Positions 11,664 to 25,600 of a DNA stretch of 64,000 bases are shown in pieces. A program made the position numbers and the translations under genes. The DNA is taken from NCBI GenBank assembly GCA_905250125.1, contig CAJNOL010000878.1, positions 1 to 64,000 of the forward strand, read 5' to 3'. This DNA is from Rotaria sordida (Eukaryota; Rotifera; Eurotatoria; Philodinida; Philodinidae). The notes under the pieces are model-generated. The model did not search any database. It was not told the DNA's origin and saw nothing but the letters and a program-made list of their open reading frames with translations. Position 1 is the first letter of the stretch. Every line of letters begins with the position of its first letter.

Positions 11664-14600
11664 TTATTATTTTATTCAAAGATCAATCATTTTACAAAAG
11701 AAAGAAAAATATTCTCAAGAAATAAATTAATATGATCATATCTTACAAATTTTTATCTGTCAAATAGATTTTTTTTTTGTATTTAATATTTGAAATTAAA
11801 ACAATAAAAAGAGATATCACTTAATGTTGTTAAATTTGACAATTCTTTTTTTATTCTTTTTTCAAATATAATCATCAGGATCTAATAATGACTTTCATCA
11901 CAAAATGGACTTAATCAAACGTCACTTTTTGAAAAGATCTTTTAAGATTAAAAATTCTTTTTTTTAAATTGTTTAGTCAATTTCATATAGGACTTTTCTC
12001 ATTAGAGAATTCGTTCATTTCTTTTTCTATTAAAATAATTTGACTGAATACTAAAAAATATTATTTTTTATTAAAGATGATTGGATGTATCTTATTAAAT
12101 GAGATCAAGAGAAATATTTTATTGACAAATAAATTATTTTATTCAAATAGACAAATACAAATATTTTTATTCTTTAATAAAAATAAACCAAATCAAAATT
12201 TGCAAAGTTATTCAACGTATGTATAATATCATCTTTAGATTTACTCTAGCAATTCTTTTTTCTTTGTCTATCTTATCAACGTATTTTTCGCAATTATTTA
12301 TTTTGATTTCTAATTAAAACTCAAATTAGATATTCATAATATCAATCAACCTGTTCCTATTTTACATTGAATTTGTTCATCTAACTGTATCATTTTATTG
12401 TTACGGATGAAAAGAATATAAAACAAATAAATCAATCCTCTTCAAGATGATGTTTTAGCTAATTGTTCTGTATCAATTTTTTGATTAAACTGAGCTGCAG
12501 TTTCCGGAGTAACATCCAGTGTTTTATCCAGTGGGGAGGGGAAGGAGGGCATGGGACATTTTACCCCCCCCCCCCTTGAGACAAAGTTTTAAAAAGTCAA
12601 TATAATTGTTCTAAAACTATTTTTTACGACAGATTCTGAAAGTTGTTAATAAATCTAATGTTGTTAAAATAGAATCAGTATTTTATCTAGCGTGGGGACA
12701 GGAGGAACCGCACTCTCCCGGAGATTGTGTTGGCTCTCTTCGGAATAATTTGAAATATCTTTCAGAAAGAAAAAAAGATCAGTGCAACTTTTCTACAACT
12801 TTTTGTTCGATGAAAATTTGCAGGAAATGTCATTTGATCAAAAATGAACAAAATCATTTACTGTAATAGAAAAATATCATATACAATATTGCAATGAAAA
12901 ACAAATACCGAAAAAAGTAGTATTCTCCATAAATGATGACTCTCAATAATTATAGTGCTTTGTTTTTGGTATAACTCTACTAGTCTTGAGTTTTACCCAG
13001 GTTTAATGGTGACGAGCAGTAACTATTATTGATTAATTAAAAGGGTTCTACAAAGGACTGTTATGTGACTAAAAACCTATTGTCATGGCTGCAACTGCTG
13101 TAGTTTCAATAGGTTTGAGTCACTTATAATCCGCCATATATATGTTTTATTTAGCACCGATTTAGGAGGAAGACCGACATGCCATAACAATTGCGATTCA
13201 ACTCATATCGTACGAACCGGTCGAAAAGCGTCGGTTAATTCCGGTTACTTTTGTGACCGACAGTTAACCGTAATTATTTCCTTTGCTCTCAGTGTTTCAT
13301 AGCGTAAAAAATGACGGTTAACCTTCCGGTTGACCGAAGAAATATTGGTCAGAACTGCTAACTTTTTCGGCCAACCAGGAGGTCAGCCGTGGTTAACCGT
13401 CGGTTTTTACGCTTTGAAACTTCCAGAAGAAAGGAAATAACCGTGGGTCGCAAAAATAACCAGAATTAACAGATGATTTTCGATCGGTTCGTATGACACG
13501 GGAACCTCGTGTACACCATTATTGTATCATTAGAGATCCTAAGGAATAACGATTTGAGACAGAAGCGAGCTTCCATTGATTCTTGGAGACATCATGAATC
13601 AACCATGTTCTATCAGATGGAACGTTGAGAACATTTTCATAGTATGGTCTTTAACTATTTTTTTGGCCCACCTTTGATAATTCTAAAAACTATATGGTTT
13701 TGTAGCCCATGAAAAATACTATTGAACCAGCTATAATAGAACCTGGTTACACCTGATTTTATATGTGAAAGGTTGATCTCAAAGACTCATTCAAATGATG
13801 AATTTATGATTGTGAAAATCCTTAAATGTACCAGAACGATAGCTCGAATCCGGGTATCAAAGTACTAGCCGCGAAAAACTCTTGCATCCTATATATGATT
13901 GTGATGAGTTCAATTTGAAAAGTGTCATGAACCAAATTACGTTCTTATGCATCCCTGTCCTATTCTATTCTCTTTTAATGTTGTCTTTCAATTGTCTCAT
14001 ATTATTGTATTACTGTTCTCACCATTTCTCTTTCAGTACCTCCTAAAATTATTCTATAAGTTCAACGCGTTGACTAGTTATGCAGTACTATTCTCTGGTT
14101 TAATTCGATTGATACAAATACATCTAACGAAATTCTAGAATCTTGATCTTCGTGAAAAATTACATGTCCTATATCACCTAATCTTTTGGTTGTGTTCTTT
14201 TTGTTATTAACCTTTGCATTTCTTTTATCGAATTATACAGAAATGAAATTATGTCCTAGAAGAAAACAGTTTTTCCTGTAGTATATGTTTTAAAAAGAGA
14301 CTCTAGAATCAATATTTATTCCAACATTGTTATATCGCATTTTAACTTTCGACTAATTAGAAAATTGATGAAATAGTGCATGATAATGTTGTTACAAATT
14401 CTTATTTATAGTAAAAACTATCGACTTGAAAAAGTAGGTGTCGATAAGGGTTCTCTACTCGTCAAAACATACATGAATGCTTACATCTTTGAATTTTTAG
14501 AGTTTATTGGGTTCTGTTTCGTTGTAGTCGATGACCGCTTAATTTTTATTAATGCTTGAATGTCAAAGTCTTACACGAAACATTAATAAGTAGAAAAAGC

Positions 14601-15828
14601 TGTCTCTCTCTTTCTCTTAGTAAGAACATCTTGAATGAATTTGATGAACTAGCTGAAGAGAAAGTAAGAAATTCTGCCATGCTACGGCAATATAAATATA
14701 ATTCAGAGAACAATATTCATTAGTCAATAATTCACATAAGATAATAATAAAACTTGAATAGAATGTGGGAACACTAATTTAGCGAAACGAATAAATAAAC
14801 TATATAAATGAATCAATGACGAATAATGTAACAGTTTATTTTTAGCAATAATTATACTGAGCCAAAACATCAATTTTTATCTTCCGATAGCAATGATACT
14901 GTACTTTATATTTCGATATCGACATTTTTTGTTCAAAAACAAACGAAGGTTTGTATTAATAATTGAGAAAAAATATAATTGTTAGGTCCCATGTCCAAGC
15001 CTCACAAAAATGTAGGGAGAGATGCATATTCGCACCAATAATTGAAAATTCTCCGTCAAATACCCGACTTAACTGTGTCGAAGACTATCGAATTTTGTTC
15101 TGTCATTGTGCAAATGTCCAGTACACATAAGTTTATGATACAATATAACTTGATTGTTCAGCCCTCTTTTATAAACTAATAATCAATAGACAAACAAAAT
15201 TTTGACATTAGCAAACAGCTTGTTGTTGTTAATAGACGAGAAATCAATTGCTCTTATCGAAGAGCTGAGGCATATCATCATTCTCACTCTCATGATGAAC
15301 ACCCTAGGTATAACCTGCTTGAGAACGTCACCTTATATTTCAATATAGTTACAAGATTTTTAGATCTCGTTGACAATTCATAGTGACCTCATAAAATAGC
15401 TACGGTTTATATTAAGCATATTTCATATAAGATTGATGTTATGTATCCCGATCAAAATGATTCTAGATTCAAAAGCACCAAAAATATCATTTAACTAACT
15501 TTCAGCTTGTCTAAACTGTACCGAAAAAGACAAATAATACCAAGCCATATATCAATATTATTAAAAATATATTATTTATCAAATGAAATTTAATTCAATT
15601 GTTTCTCCTTTGATTCTATAACTCGTCTTATATGGATTCATCAGTACACGATGAAACAGAAAACTTTTTTCAACATAAAAAGTGAAATCTAGAGATGATT
15701 AAAATCCTTAGACTTTTACACGTCTTTTCTATATTGTATGGATGAAACTAAACAATTCATTCAAAGAAATTATAAATTCATGAATAAATAGCGTTTAAAA
15801 CAAAAAAAAATCAGTGAGCAATAAAGCT
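11664..15828. other. Intergenic region, no gene seen
   Basis: About 4.2 kb of AT-rich DNA. It holds a degenerate direct duplication with a long C-run near 12500-12730, a foldback element at 13204-13497, and otherwise nothing I can support. Short ORFs such as 13947-14138 have no features. Confidence 0.6.
13204..13497. mobile_element. Foldback/MITE-like element of about 294 bp
   Basis: The two halves are imperfect reverse complements. The left arm begins CATATCGTACGAACCGGTCG and the right arm ends CGATCGGTTCGTATGAC. Matching blocks continue inward (CGGTTAATTCCGGTTACTTT; AGCGTAAAAA; GACGGTTAACC). The element is GC-richer than its flanks. No coding frame is present. Target duplication was not resolved, so superfamily is unassigned. 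Confidence 0.75.
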
Positions 15829-15901
15829 CAAAGATCCAGACGGTGATTAGATTCTTGTTATGTAGAGTCCGACTCGCTACTATTAAGGTAGAAAATCTCT
15901 G
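15829..15901 (-). pseudogene. Possible decayed tRNA-like sequence
   Basis: A 73-nt minus-strand stretch begins CAGAGAT and ends ATCTTTG, which can pair as a 7-bp acceptor (one G-T). The segment TAGTAGCGAGTCGGACTC resembles the matching part of the intact tRNA-Trp 70 nt away (about 16 of 22 positions). The anticodon and T stems pair badly. I read it as a possible decayed duplicate of the tRNA gene. Low confidence. Confidence 0.25.
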
Positions 15902-15973
15902 ACAAAAAAAAAATTTTCATTATTTTCACTTTATTCTTTTCTTTGCATTTTCTTCAGAAAAAAAATTAAGGTT

Positions 15974-16045
15974 TGACCCCGACGTGACTTGAACACGCAA
16001 CCTTCTGATCTGGAGTCAGACGCGCTACCGTTGCGCCACGGAGTC
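15974..16045 (-). tRNA. tRNA-Trp (CCA)
   Basis: A 72-nt cloverleaf on the minus strand: acceptor GACTCCG pairs with CGGGGTC and the discriminator is A. The D-arm sequence is GGCGCAACGGTAGCG. The anticodon arm TCTGA-CTCCAGA-TCAGA carries anticodon CCA. The T-arm has GTTCAAGTC (the pol III B box). No intron is present. A run of T follows the 3' end on the minus strand (plus A-run near 15958-15966), a pol III terminator. The sequence matches the standard eukaryotic tRNA-Trp pattern. CCA is not encoded, as expected for a nuclear tRNA. Confidence 0.97.
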
Positions 16046-16624
16046 GACATTAGTGAAGGAATAGAAAAAGAACTGGTTGTTCTCATACCCAAAGAAAACA
16101 GCACAAACTGTTCTATCCAATAAGTTATTTCTATTATTTTCACATCCAATCTTGATTAGATCGATATATATGCTAGTATATCGAACAATGACCGTTCATT
16201 TTATCATAGTTCAACCATGGTAAAGAAGAGAAAAAGAATAGGAAGAAGAAAAAGAAAAAGAAAAAAAAACGTTTTTTCTCTTGCATATAAACTACTTCGT
16301 TCGCATTCTTCTTTTCTTTTCTTTCTTCTTCATCATTCATCATCGCCTGTGCGTGCCCCTACCGCAGCCGCTATTACTATCGTTGTTGTTCGCCTTAAGC
16401 CTAAAAGAGAATTGTGCATTGGTTGGTCGATAAAGAAGATGGAATAGAACGAACAAACGATGTGATCAGAATATATAGTCGTTGTCAGTGTTCCTTTTTT
16501 TCTTTTTCTTTTGCCCTCGTCATGTCTGCGATAGGCTTATACGATAGAACTTGCTTTTTTTTTTATCCTACAGATCTGAACTCTTATTTCTAGATAGATA
16601 CACTCATTTACTAAAAAAACAAGA
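16046..16624 (+). promoter_or_regulatory. Presumed promoter / 5' UTR region of alpha-spectrin
   Basis: The stretch between the tRNA and the spectrin start contains a plus-strand purine run (16220-16270, GAAAAAGAAA-type) and pyrimidine-rich tracts near 16310-16340 and 16490-16570. The latter is followed by CTACAG at 16569-16574, a possible acceptor of a 5' UTR intron. No certain TATA box or initiator could be defined. Confidence 0.35.
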
Positions 16625-19600
16625 ATGGATCAGGAACAATTTGAACGTATTACTACTAATGGTCATGCAACTGTTGTTGACGATGAACATCATCAACCAA
16701 CAGACGAATCAACAATCGATGAACAAAATACCGATCCGGTAATAGAGAAAAAATTTTCTTATTGTTATTTATTTATTTATTTATTTTATTAATTCTTTTT
16801 GATAGATGGCTGATATAGGCGATGTTATTGATGGTCGAGAAATTCAAGTTCTTGAAACAGCTGAAGATATTCAAGCAAGACGTGAACAAGTTCTTGCACG
16901 TTTTGCACATTTTAAAGAAGCAGCTAAATATCGTCGTGATAAACTTGAAGATTCACGAGAATATCAATATTTTAAACGTGATGCTGATGAACTTGAAGCA
17001 TGGATTAATGAAAAAATACAATTATGTTCACAAGATGATACATATCGTGATACAACAAGTGTTCAAGTAAAGAAAAGAAAAAGAAAAACAAATTAATTAT
17101 AATTAATATGTTTTTCTTTAGGTAAAAATTCAAAAGCATGAAGCATTTGAAGAAGAAGTAACAGCACATCATAGTGCTGTTCTACGACTTGATGAAGAAG
17201 GTGCAGCAAAAATAAATCGTGATCATTTTGCATCAGCTGCTATTGAAGTGAATATGAAAATGATAGATTTATTATTATTATTATTATTATTATTGTTTAT
17301 TTATTTTTAGGCACGTCTTGATGAAATTCATTGTTTATGGGAATTACTTTTAAGACGTTTACAAGAAAAATCTGCTCGTCTTCAATTAGCACGTAAATTA
17401 GAACAATTCTTTCGAGATTGTGATGAATTTATATTTTGGATGCGTGATAAAGTAAATTATTATTATTAGTATTAGATTTTTATCTTAAACGAAAAAAAAC
17501 AACACATGTTTATTTTTAAGGAAACATTTGTTTTATCGGATGATTTTGGTAAAGATTTACAAAGTGTACAAAATCTTCAACGTAAACATGATAATGTTGA
17601 ACGAGATATATCAACTTTACAAGAAAAAGTTGAAAATTTACGTAAAGATGGTGCACGTATAAAACAAGATGTACCTGAAGGTGTTGATCAAATTGAAAAA
17701 CGTTTAGCTGATATGATGCAAGCATGGGATGATTTACGTACTAAAGTAAATTTCATTAATTCCAAAAGAAAAAAAGAAATTTTTTAATTGTTTTTTTTTT
17801 AGTCTGATGAACGAAAAACAGTTTTAAATGAATCATTTCGTTTACATCGATTTTTATCTGAATTTCGTGATTTAATGTCATGGGCATTAGATATGGAAGC
17901 ACAATTATCATCTGATGAATTAGCTAAAGATGTATCAGGTGCTGAAGCATTAGTTGAACGTCATTCAGAATTTAAAGGTGAAATTGATGCACGTAAAGAT
18001 AGTTTTGCTAATGTACAACGTATTGGTAATGAATTAATTGCACAAGATCATTATGCTAAAAGTGATATTGAATTTAAATTACAAGAATTAAATGATCAAC
18101 AAATAAAATTAGATCATTTATGGTCACAACGTTTAATGTTATTACAAGATTGTATGCATTTACAATTATTTTTACGTGATATTGATCAAGCATTAACATG
18201 GATACAAAAACAGGATCAATATTTAGTACAAAATATAAACGATATTGATTCATGTCAAACATTAGATGATTGTGAAGGTTTAATTAAAAAATATGATGAT
18301 TTTGAAAAATTACTTCAAGCACAAGAAGAAAAAGGTAAATGAATAAGAAAAATAAAATTCATATCTAATCGAATGAGAGACTAACGGAATTTATTTGAAC
18401 TTATCTATTGATAGCCTATCACAAGAGAATCATAATTCTAAAGATAGAACTTTCAGCTTAGTTTCTTTCATTTGATGATAACATATATATGATTTTCTAT
18501 CAAGTTTGCTGACGATTCTCATTTAACTTTGTCCGAATTTCGATCACATATATTTGGAAGTATTCTTCAGAGATGAAATCGATAGTTTTCTTTTTTTGAT
18601 CTTTCTATGCGGATTTATAGAGCTCTGAATCCCAATAACTTCATTTTGGATCGGAATCTTTACATATTTTTTTCATAGAAAAAAAAGAAGAGAGTTTGTT
18701 AAACAAATTTTATGAGATATAATCTAAAGTAGCTCCAAAAAAAACTCGTCGAACACGTATCTTCTTACTTTAGATGTTCTATCTATAGGAAAAATTTCAC
18801 GCAAAACAGTTATACCCCTAAAAAACAATTTATTACTTAAAAATCTTTCCTCATTAGATTAAGAAAAAAACTCATCGAAAATTAGATCATAAGTAACTTA
18901 ATTGTATAAAATACAATTCAAAAGAGTTTATATTCATTAGAATATATTTGTTTGTATCGTATGAACAATAGGATAAAATATAAACATCAATTTTCATAAT
19001 ATCGAATTTTTACTTTATTTTTTTTTTCTGTAGGCAAAGCTTTAGATGAATTTGGTCGTGATCTTCTTAATGCTGGACATTATGATTCGGATTTAATTCA
19101 AGAAAAACTTGATTTACTTTATCAATCTCGTATTGGTTTATTAGAAAAAATTAATACAAAACGTCGTTTATTACAAAATACACTTAATTATTTTACATTT
19201 GAACGTGATTGTGATGAATTAAAATTATGGGCAAAAGAAAAATTAAAAATGGCTTTAACACGTGATTATTTAGATACAGCTAATATTAATATAAAATGTC
19301 AAAAACATCAACAATTTTTAAATGAATTAGCAGCATATCAACCAAAAATGGATACAGTTATATTAACAGGACAAAAATTAATTGATGAACAACATGGACA
19401 AACACAAAATATAAATCAACATTTAACTGAATTAGAAGATATATTAAATAGATTAGTTGAAGCAGCTAATGAAAAATCTGATCGTTTAAAAGAAGCTACA
19501 GATGGACAAGCATTTACACGTGCTTTAGAAGAAATTGATATGTGGATAAATGATGTTGAAAATACATTAACAAATGATGATTTTGGTAAAGATATGACAT

Positions 19601-22600
19601 CAGTACAAAATTTACAAAAAAAACAACAATTATTAGAAAATGAATTTGCATTAAAAAAAGATCGTATTGATCAATTATCAAAAGATGCTGAACATTTTCA
19701 ACAATTAGGTCATTTTGATGCAAATAATATATTAAAAAAACAAATACAACTTGTTACACGTTTTCAATCATTATTAGAACCATTACAACAAAAAAAAGAA
19801 AAATTAAATGCATCCGCTGAATTTCAGCGTTTATTACATAATATTGAAGTTGAAGAAGCATGGATTCGGTAAAACAAAACAGATTTATGTCATAGATTAT
19901 TAGGAAATATATAAATATATTTTTTTTCGCTATTGTAGAGAAAAAGAACCAAGTATAATGTCAACAAATCGTGGACGAGATTTAATTGGTGTACAAAATT
20001 TATTAAGAAAACATCAAGGTTTAATGGGTGAATTACAAAATCATGAAGCACAAATACGTACTGTTTGTAATGAAGGAGAAGATATGATAAATCAAGGTAT
20101 TACAAAAAAAACCAAAAAAAAAAAAAGAATTTATAAATATAAATATTTCGAAATAAATTTTTATTAATTAGGTCATTTTGCATCAGCTGAAATAAAAAAA
20201 CATATTGTTAATTTACAATCGAAATGGCAAAATGTAAAAGAAGTATCTGTACAAAGAAAACATGATTTAGAAGATTCATTACAAGCACAACAATATTTTA
20301 GTGATGCTAAAGAAGTTGAATCATGGATTCAGTAAGTTAATATTAAAATCATTTGTAATATGTAATAAAGAATAACCTATGGCGCGAAATTATACTAAAG
20401 GACAACTGAATAGAATCAGACTTTTTTTTCGTTCTTTCTGAATATGTATTTAGAATTTCCTTTTTGAAATAAGATTGAACAACTATCATCAAATTGTTTC
20501 AAAATAATGGTTGCACGGATCATAGTGAAAGAGTCGTTCAAAAAAAAAAAAAAAGACGTCCGATCTGTAGTTTATGAAGACGGTACGATGTATGAGAATA
20601 TTATTTTGGTGAATTTTGTATTTTAATTGAAACCTATCAATTAAGGGTTCAGTTTTGTTTGCTCTATATTTTTGCATGACAGATTTCAAAACTTTTGTGT
20701 ATTTTTGAAACAGCAGTTTCCATAGAAATTAGGTCTTTAGTGGAAATGTTCATCATGTCTTTTTCAGTTAGAAATAAGTTATTAGGAGAAAAAAATGTCA
20801 ATATATACAGTCCTGGACAAAAGTAGTCGCGCCCCATGAAATTTCAGTGCATGCGTGCGGCATTAAAACTCTGATTTGAAGAACTGATGCGCCCTCGATC
20901 GATTAACATGTACTAGAGTTACGATTTAGAAATCATCTCCATGTTGTCACAAATATTTTCATCGAAATCTTCATTCGAAAGGTCAATGTCGTTAGAAATC
21001 ATTTTAAAATAATTGAGATATTGTTTTCTTATTAAGAATATCTGTTGAGAAAGTTTTATCGTCACGATATTGAATGAAATTGGTGATAATAAATTAGACA
21101 TATGGAACTGTCTTTAGTGCTAGAAAAAACATTAATAGCTTATCGAATATCAAAATAGCAAACAGGAACTTTTTTGTGTACGTATTTCCGCTGAAGACAT
21201 GTGAAATATAACTCCAGCACATGGGAGCCGATGAAGAATAGATTCGTGCTTGCGGTTATACTTTATGGAAGGACGGAAGCGACTACTTTTGTTCAGCACT
21301 GTATTTTACATCTGAATCTATTTGCTTTTCTATCAGATTTTTAACGCGTTATTTCCGTTGAAAGACAATTTGAATCTTTACATGAATTAAGATTTTAAAT
21401 ACAAAACTACAATCTTCTATGTAATTTTTTTATTTTGATATATTCTAGTGAAAAAGAACCAGTTGCTCAATCAACTGATTATGGTCGTGATGAAGATTCA
21501 TGTAATGCATTATATAAAAAACATCAACAATTATTTAATGATATTAAAGATTTTGAACAAAGTGAATTAGGAGATCTTCGTCAAAAAGCACAAAAATGTC
21601 ATCAACCAGAAAAACCACTTGTATCAGATGATCTTCTAACAGGTCAACGACAAAAAGTTTCAAGTCTTTATGATTATGTTGAAAAAACACCACGTGAAAT
21701 TTCAATGAAAAAAGGTGATACACTTATATTACTTAATTCATCAAATAAAGATTGGTGGAAAGTTGAACTTAATGATCGACAAGGTTTTGTACCAGCAACA
21801 TATTTAAAAAGAATTGAAAAAGATCCAATATCAATTAATGAACAAGAACGTCTTGATGAATATACTGTTAGTGCAAGACAACAACAAATTGAAAAACAAT
21901 ATGCTAATTTATTAAATATTTGTCAACAACGATTAGAAAAACTTGGTAAAATATTTTTGAAAAGTTTATAAATTATATATTTTAATATGAAACCGTAGAT
22001 ATCTTTGACGCGAAAGTCTACTGTACTTTCTTCTTATGTTTCTTATTAAAAGAATTGTTCTACTGGAATTTCGAACTGAAAATGTGAAGCTAGTATGAGA
22101 TAATTAGAAAGTAAAAGCAATATTAAAAAAAAAACTTGTCAGCGAAATTCTTATGAGATTTAATTATAAACGAGAATGTTTTTAGTAATAACTATTTAAT
22201 TGCTTTGAGAATTACGATCAAGGTTATAAAAATTTTCACAATCTAATAGGAAATCGTGGCAGAAAGAAAATTTTACTCTTGCTTGTGACAGATATACGAA
22301 GACTTATTCAGACAAAATATTATAGAAAGTTGATGATTGTAGGATCTTCTGTTCGATTTCGGTAAGAAAAGATGAACGAAGTCATTTTCAGCACCTTCCA
22401 TCGTCAAGCATAATTAGGAGCCCTGATTACGACGTGTGATTAATATATACTCGTGATGAAAATTATCGTTGAGACTATTGAGGATTAAAATATGTGTCAT
22501 ATTCAATGAAATGAAGAAATTTAATTTTTATATTCGATATATTAATATTTTAAAAATTTATCTTTTGTAGCTGAAGCTTCGGATGCATATAAATTAATGC

Positions 22601-25600
22601 GTGAAGCTGCTGATCTTGTTGTTTGGATAAATGATAAAGAACGTATAGCATCCGAAGAATCTCTTGGTAAAGGTCCAGATGATGTTGAAGAACTTCAACG
22701 TCGTTTTGATGAATTTCAAAAAGAATTACGTACAAATGAATTACGTCTTGTTCGTCTTAATTCAATTGCTGAAAAACTTCTTCAATTGGGTCGTACAGAT
22801 GCAGCACTTAAAATACAAAGTGATATAAATAATTTAAATCGTAAATGGGATGATTTAAAAAAGAATGCTGAAGAACGTGAACAACAATTATTATCAGCTT
22901 ATGAAGTTCAACGTTTTACACGTGATGCTGAAGAAGCACAAGATTGGATAAGTGAAAAATTTCAACAACTTGATCCAAGTGAACTTGGACAAGATTTACG
23001 TAGTGTTAAACGTTTACAAAAAAAACATGAAGCATATGAACGTGATCTTAATGCACTTGGTGATAAAATACGTGAACTTGGTTTGTTAAGAAAAGATAAA
23101 ATAGATTTAAAAAAAAGAAAAAGAAAATTTTTTTTTCTTGATTTTAGATGAACTAACAAAACGTTTAATTAATTCACATCCTGAACAAGCTGATGTTATT
23201 ATACAAAAACAACAAGTTATTCAAGATCAATGGACAGATTTAACATCAAAAGCTGATTTACATAAAGTAATAAAATTATTTTTTTCGAATAAATAAAATT
23301 ATTTTTTTTTCTATTGAAGGCAAAATTATTAGATGATTATGATTATCAAAAATTTTTAACTGATTTTCGTGACTTAGCTGCTGTTATTAGATCAATTATT
23401 CAACAAATATCATCTGATGAACTTGCACGTGATGTTCCAGGTGCTGAAGCATTACTTGAACGTCATCATGAACATCGTTCTGAAATTGATGCACGTTCAG
23501 GTGCATTTCAAGCATTTGAAGATTTTGGTAATGATCTTATTAATGCTGAACATTTTGCAACTGAAGATATTAAACAACGATTATTAGAAATGGATGAAAT
23601 TCGTCGACAACTTGAAGCGTAAATTGATTTTTTTTTGTTTTTAATAGAAATGAAAGAATGATTTTATTTTAGTGCTTGGAAAGACCGACAAGATAAATTA
23701 GATGAATGTCTTGGTATGAAAGAAAAAAATAATAAAAGTGTTGTGTTTATTATTATTTTTTAATGTATTTGAATTTTTCAGAACTTCAATTATTTTATCG
23801 TGATTGTGATACAGCTGAAACATGGATGGAAAGTCGAGAAAAAGCATTGAAAGACGAAGCTGTTGAAGTTGTTGAAGCAGCTATTAAACGACATGAAGAT
23901 TTTGATAAAGCTATTAAAGCTCAAGTAAGATTTTTGAGTATTATATTCAATTAAATTGTTTTATGAAATAGGAAATTTCATAATCGAGGTTTTTTTTCGG
24001 TCACGGTGATGATCATGCTTAAAAGTTTTCATTGTAGTGGCAATCTTGCAATTCCCTACTAACGAGAGAATCTTCTTAGATATATACCATTATATAGTAT
24101 TCTTGTGAAAATCTTTCCTATGAGATTTTTTAATAGATCTATTTGTCAGAGGTTCTCTTATAGGACTCTTGGTTTTCAGGAAAGTTGTTTTTTTCTTTTG
24201 GCTTTGTCTTGAAACATATTGAATTATGAATTTTATTGATTTTTTTTTAAATGTTAGGAAGATAAAATAAATAATTTGAAACAATTTGCTGGTCAATTAA
24301 TATCTCAAGATCATTATGAAAAAGCTGGTATTGAAGATCGTTTACAACGTGTACTTGATCGTTGGACACGTCTTCGTCAAGCTATGATGGACTATCGTTC
24401 ACGTCTTGGTGAATCTCAAACATTACAAGATTTTTCACGAGATGCTGAAGAAATCGAAGCTTGGATTGCCGATAAATTAGCTGCTGCTTCTGATGAACCA
24501 GTTAAAGAAACACAAAATTTACAGGTAAGAAAAAAGACAAACAACGTTTTCGTCTATATTCATTCGCGAGTTTTGCGATGGTCTATTATAAATTTAAAAA
24601 AATAATAACCTTATACACTTGGAAATACCTGTATATATATATCTAGGCTAAAAAATTACAAGTAAGTCTTTTGTTTGTATGTGTCTGTTATATTGAATTG
24701 AATCAAAATTATTCTCCGAATTATTTGCCATTTTGGATGAGCGTGTATTTTTGTGTGTAATAGTCCTTTTTTTTGCATGGTTCAATCAATCTTGCATGCG
24801 ATCATACTTTCTTTTTTTTTGTTATCTTTGTAATATTAATCATATGGTTTGTTTTATTTAGAGTAAGAGTCAAAAACATCAAGCATTTGTTGCTGAATTA
24901 GCAGCAAATACAGATCGTATTCAATCGATTATTGGCATGGGCAAAGGTAAGAAAAATTCAACAAAAAAAAATTTCGATATGATGATTATTATTATATATG
25001 AAAAGGTCTTATTGATTCACGTAAATGTGCTGGTCTTGAATCAACAGTTGATAATCGTTTACAACAAATTATTGAACAATGGGAATTTCTTGTACAAAAA
25101 TCTTCAGATAAAAGTTTAAAATTAAAAGAAGCATCACGACAACAAACATATAATGCTGGTGTTAAAGATGTTGAATTTTGGCTTGGTGAAGTAAGAAATA
25201 ATATTTAGTTTTTTTTTTTTTTTTGTTAAATTTAATATAATCATTGGTTTGTTTTTTTAGATTGAAAATCAATTAGCTAATGATGATGTTGGACGAGATT
25301 TAACATCTGTACAAAATATGCTTAAAAAACAACAATTACTTGAAAATGATATTGCTAATCATGAGGTATTCTATATAATTAGATATAGCTCATATTGATA
25401 ATAGAAATTTATAAAAATATGTAGTAGCGTTCAAAATGGATCATATATCACAAGCAAAAAATGACTGAATATTATATTTCGCATTATATCCTTTTCCACG
25501 GAAAGATACATTTCAAAAAAATATTCTAAAGAAGTTTCGCTTACTTTTGTTTAAAACATTGTAAAAAGTACAACTTCTCGTTTAAAAGTATAACATACGA

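Noticed and set aside
13840..13870. B-box-like AGCTCGAATCCGGG suggesting a tRNA or SINE
   Set aside because: No A box or cloverleaf partner could be found nearby.
17516..17725. Antisense ORFs across spectrin exons (also 18074-18262, 19514-19723, 22550-22735, 26484-26723)
   Set aside because: Leu/Val/His-rich mirror frames of AT-rich spectrin codons; no independent evidence.
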